A stretch of 5,982 bases of DNA from Firmicutes bacterium CAG:170 (GTDB lineage: Bacteria > Bacillota > Clostridia > Oscillospirales > Oscillospiraceae), in NCBI GenBank assembly GCA_000436735.1, contig FR887230.1, positions 1 to 5,982 on the forward strand, in the 5' to 3' direction. The translations under genes were made by a program, and so were the position numbers. Positions 5,942-5,982 of the stretch are shown here, piece by piece (within the stretch, counting starts at the first letter, position 1; the number at the start of each line of letters is the position of its first letter). The notes below the pieces were generated by a model. The model saw only the letters and a list, made by a program, of their open reading frames with translations, had not been told where the DNA came from and ran no database searches.

Positions 5942-5982
5942 GATAATTACCTCCTTGGAAATATGAAGAGCGGTGTCACGCA

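Noticed and set aside
5942..5982. A CIRCE heat-shock operator upstream of groES
   Set aside because: No TTAGCACTC or GAGTGCTAA half-site is present in the 41 visible bases. It may lie further upstream.

Overview
The window looks like a chromosomal segment from a GC-rich anaerobic Firmicute, most likely a Clostridia gut commensal near Oscillospirales/Ruminococcaceae. This is inferred from the GroES/GroEL sequences, the MepA-like MATE pump, the Gram-positive-type ribosome binding sites and terminators, and a clostridial-style secreted Cys-rich beta-helix protein. No taxonomic search was possible. All five protein genes lie on the minus strand, so transcription runs from high to low coordinates.

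In transcription order: (1) groES (5669-5941) and groEL (3988-5631) form a two-gene chaperonin operon. It closes with a strong intrinsic terminator at 3848-3886; its promoter lies beyond the right edge. (2) An AT-rich 386-base gap (3602-3987) holds that terminator, then a near-consensus sigma-A promoter (TTGAAA-17-TATAAT). A leader of about 140 nt follows, with two terminator-like hairpins in tandem; the second ends about 20 bases before the start codon of (3) a 12-helix MATE efflux pump (2168-3592). The pump gene has its own terminator (2084-2130). (4) A TetR/AcrR regulator (1262-1966) has a good promoter and a 14-bp inverted repeat over its predicted transcription start, which suggests autoregulation. 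Its reading frame has no ATG, GTG or TTG upstream of the helix-turn-helix; the best-placed start is an ATC 8 nt after a perfect AGGAGG. (5) A secreted Cys-rich, beta-helix surface protein begins at 1152 and runs off the left edge.

The pump and the TetR regulator are adjacent and co-oriented, a common arrangement for drug-responsive efflux, but each has its own promoter. The operator-like repeat of the regulator does not recur at the pump promoter. The pump leader instead looks suited to control by transcription attenuation. These two points, the odd start of the regulator and the tandem-hairpin leader, are the most interesting parts of the window. I saw no tRNA, rRNA, CRISPR array, insertion sequence or prophage feature.
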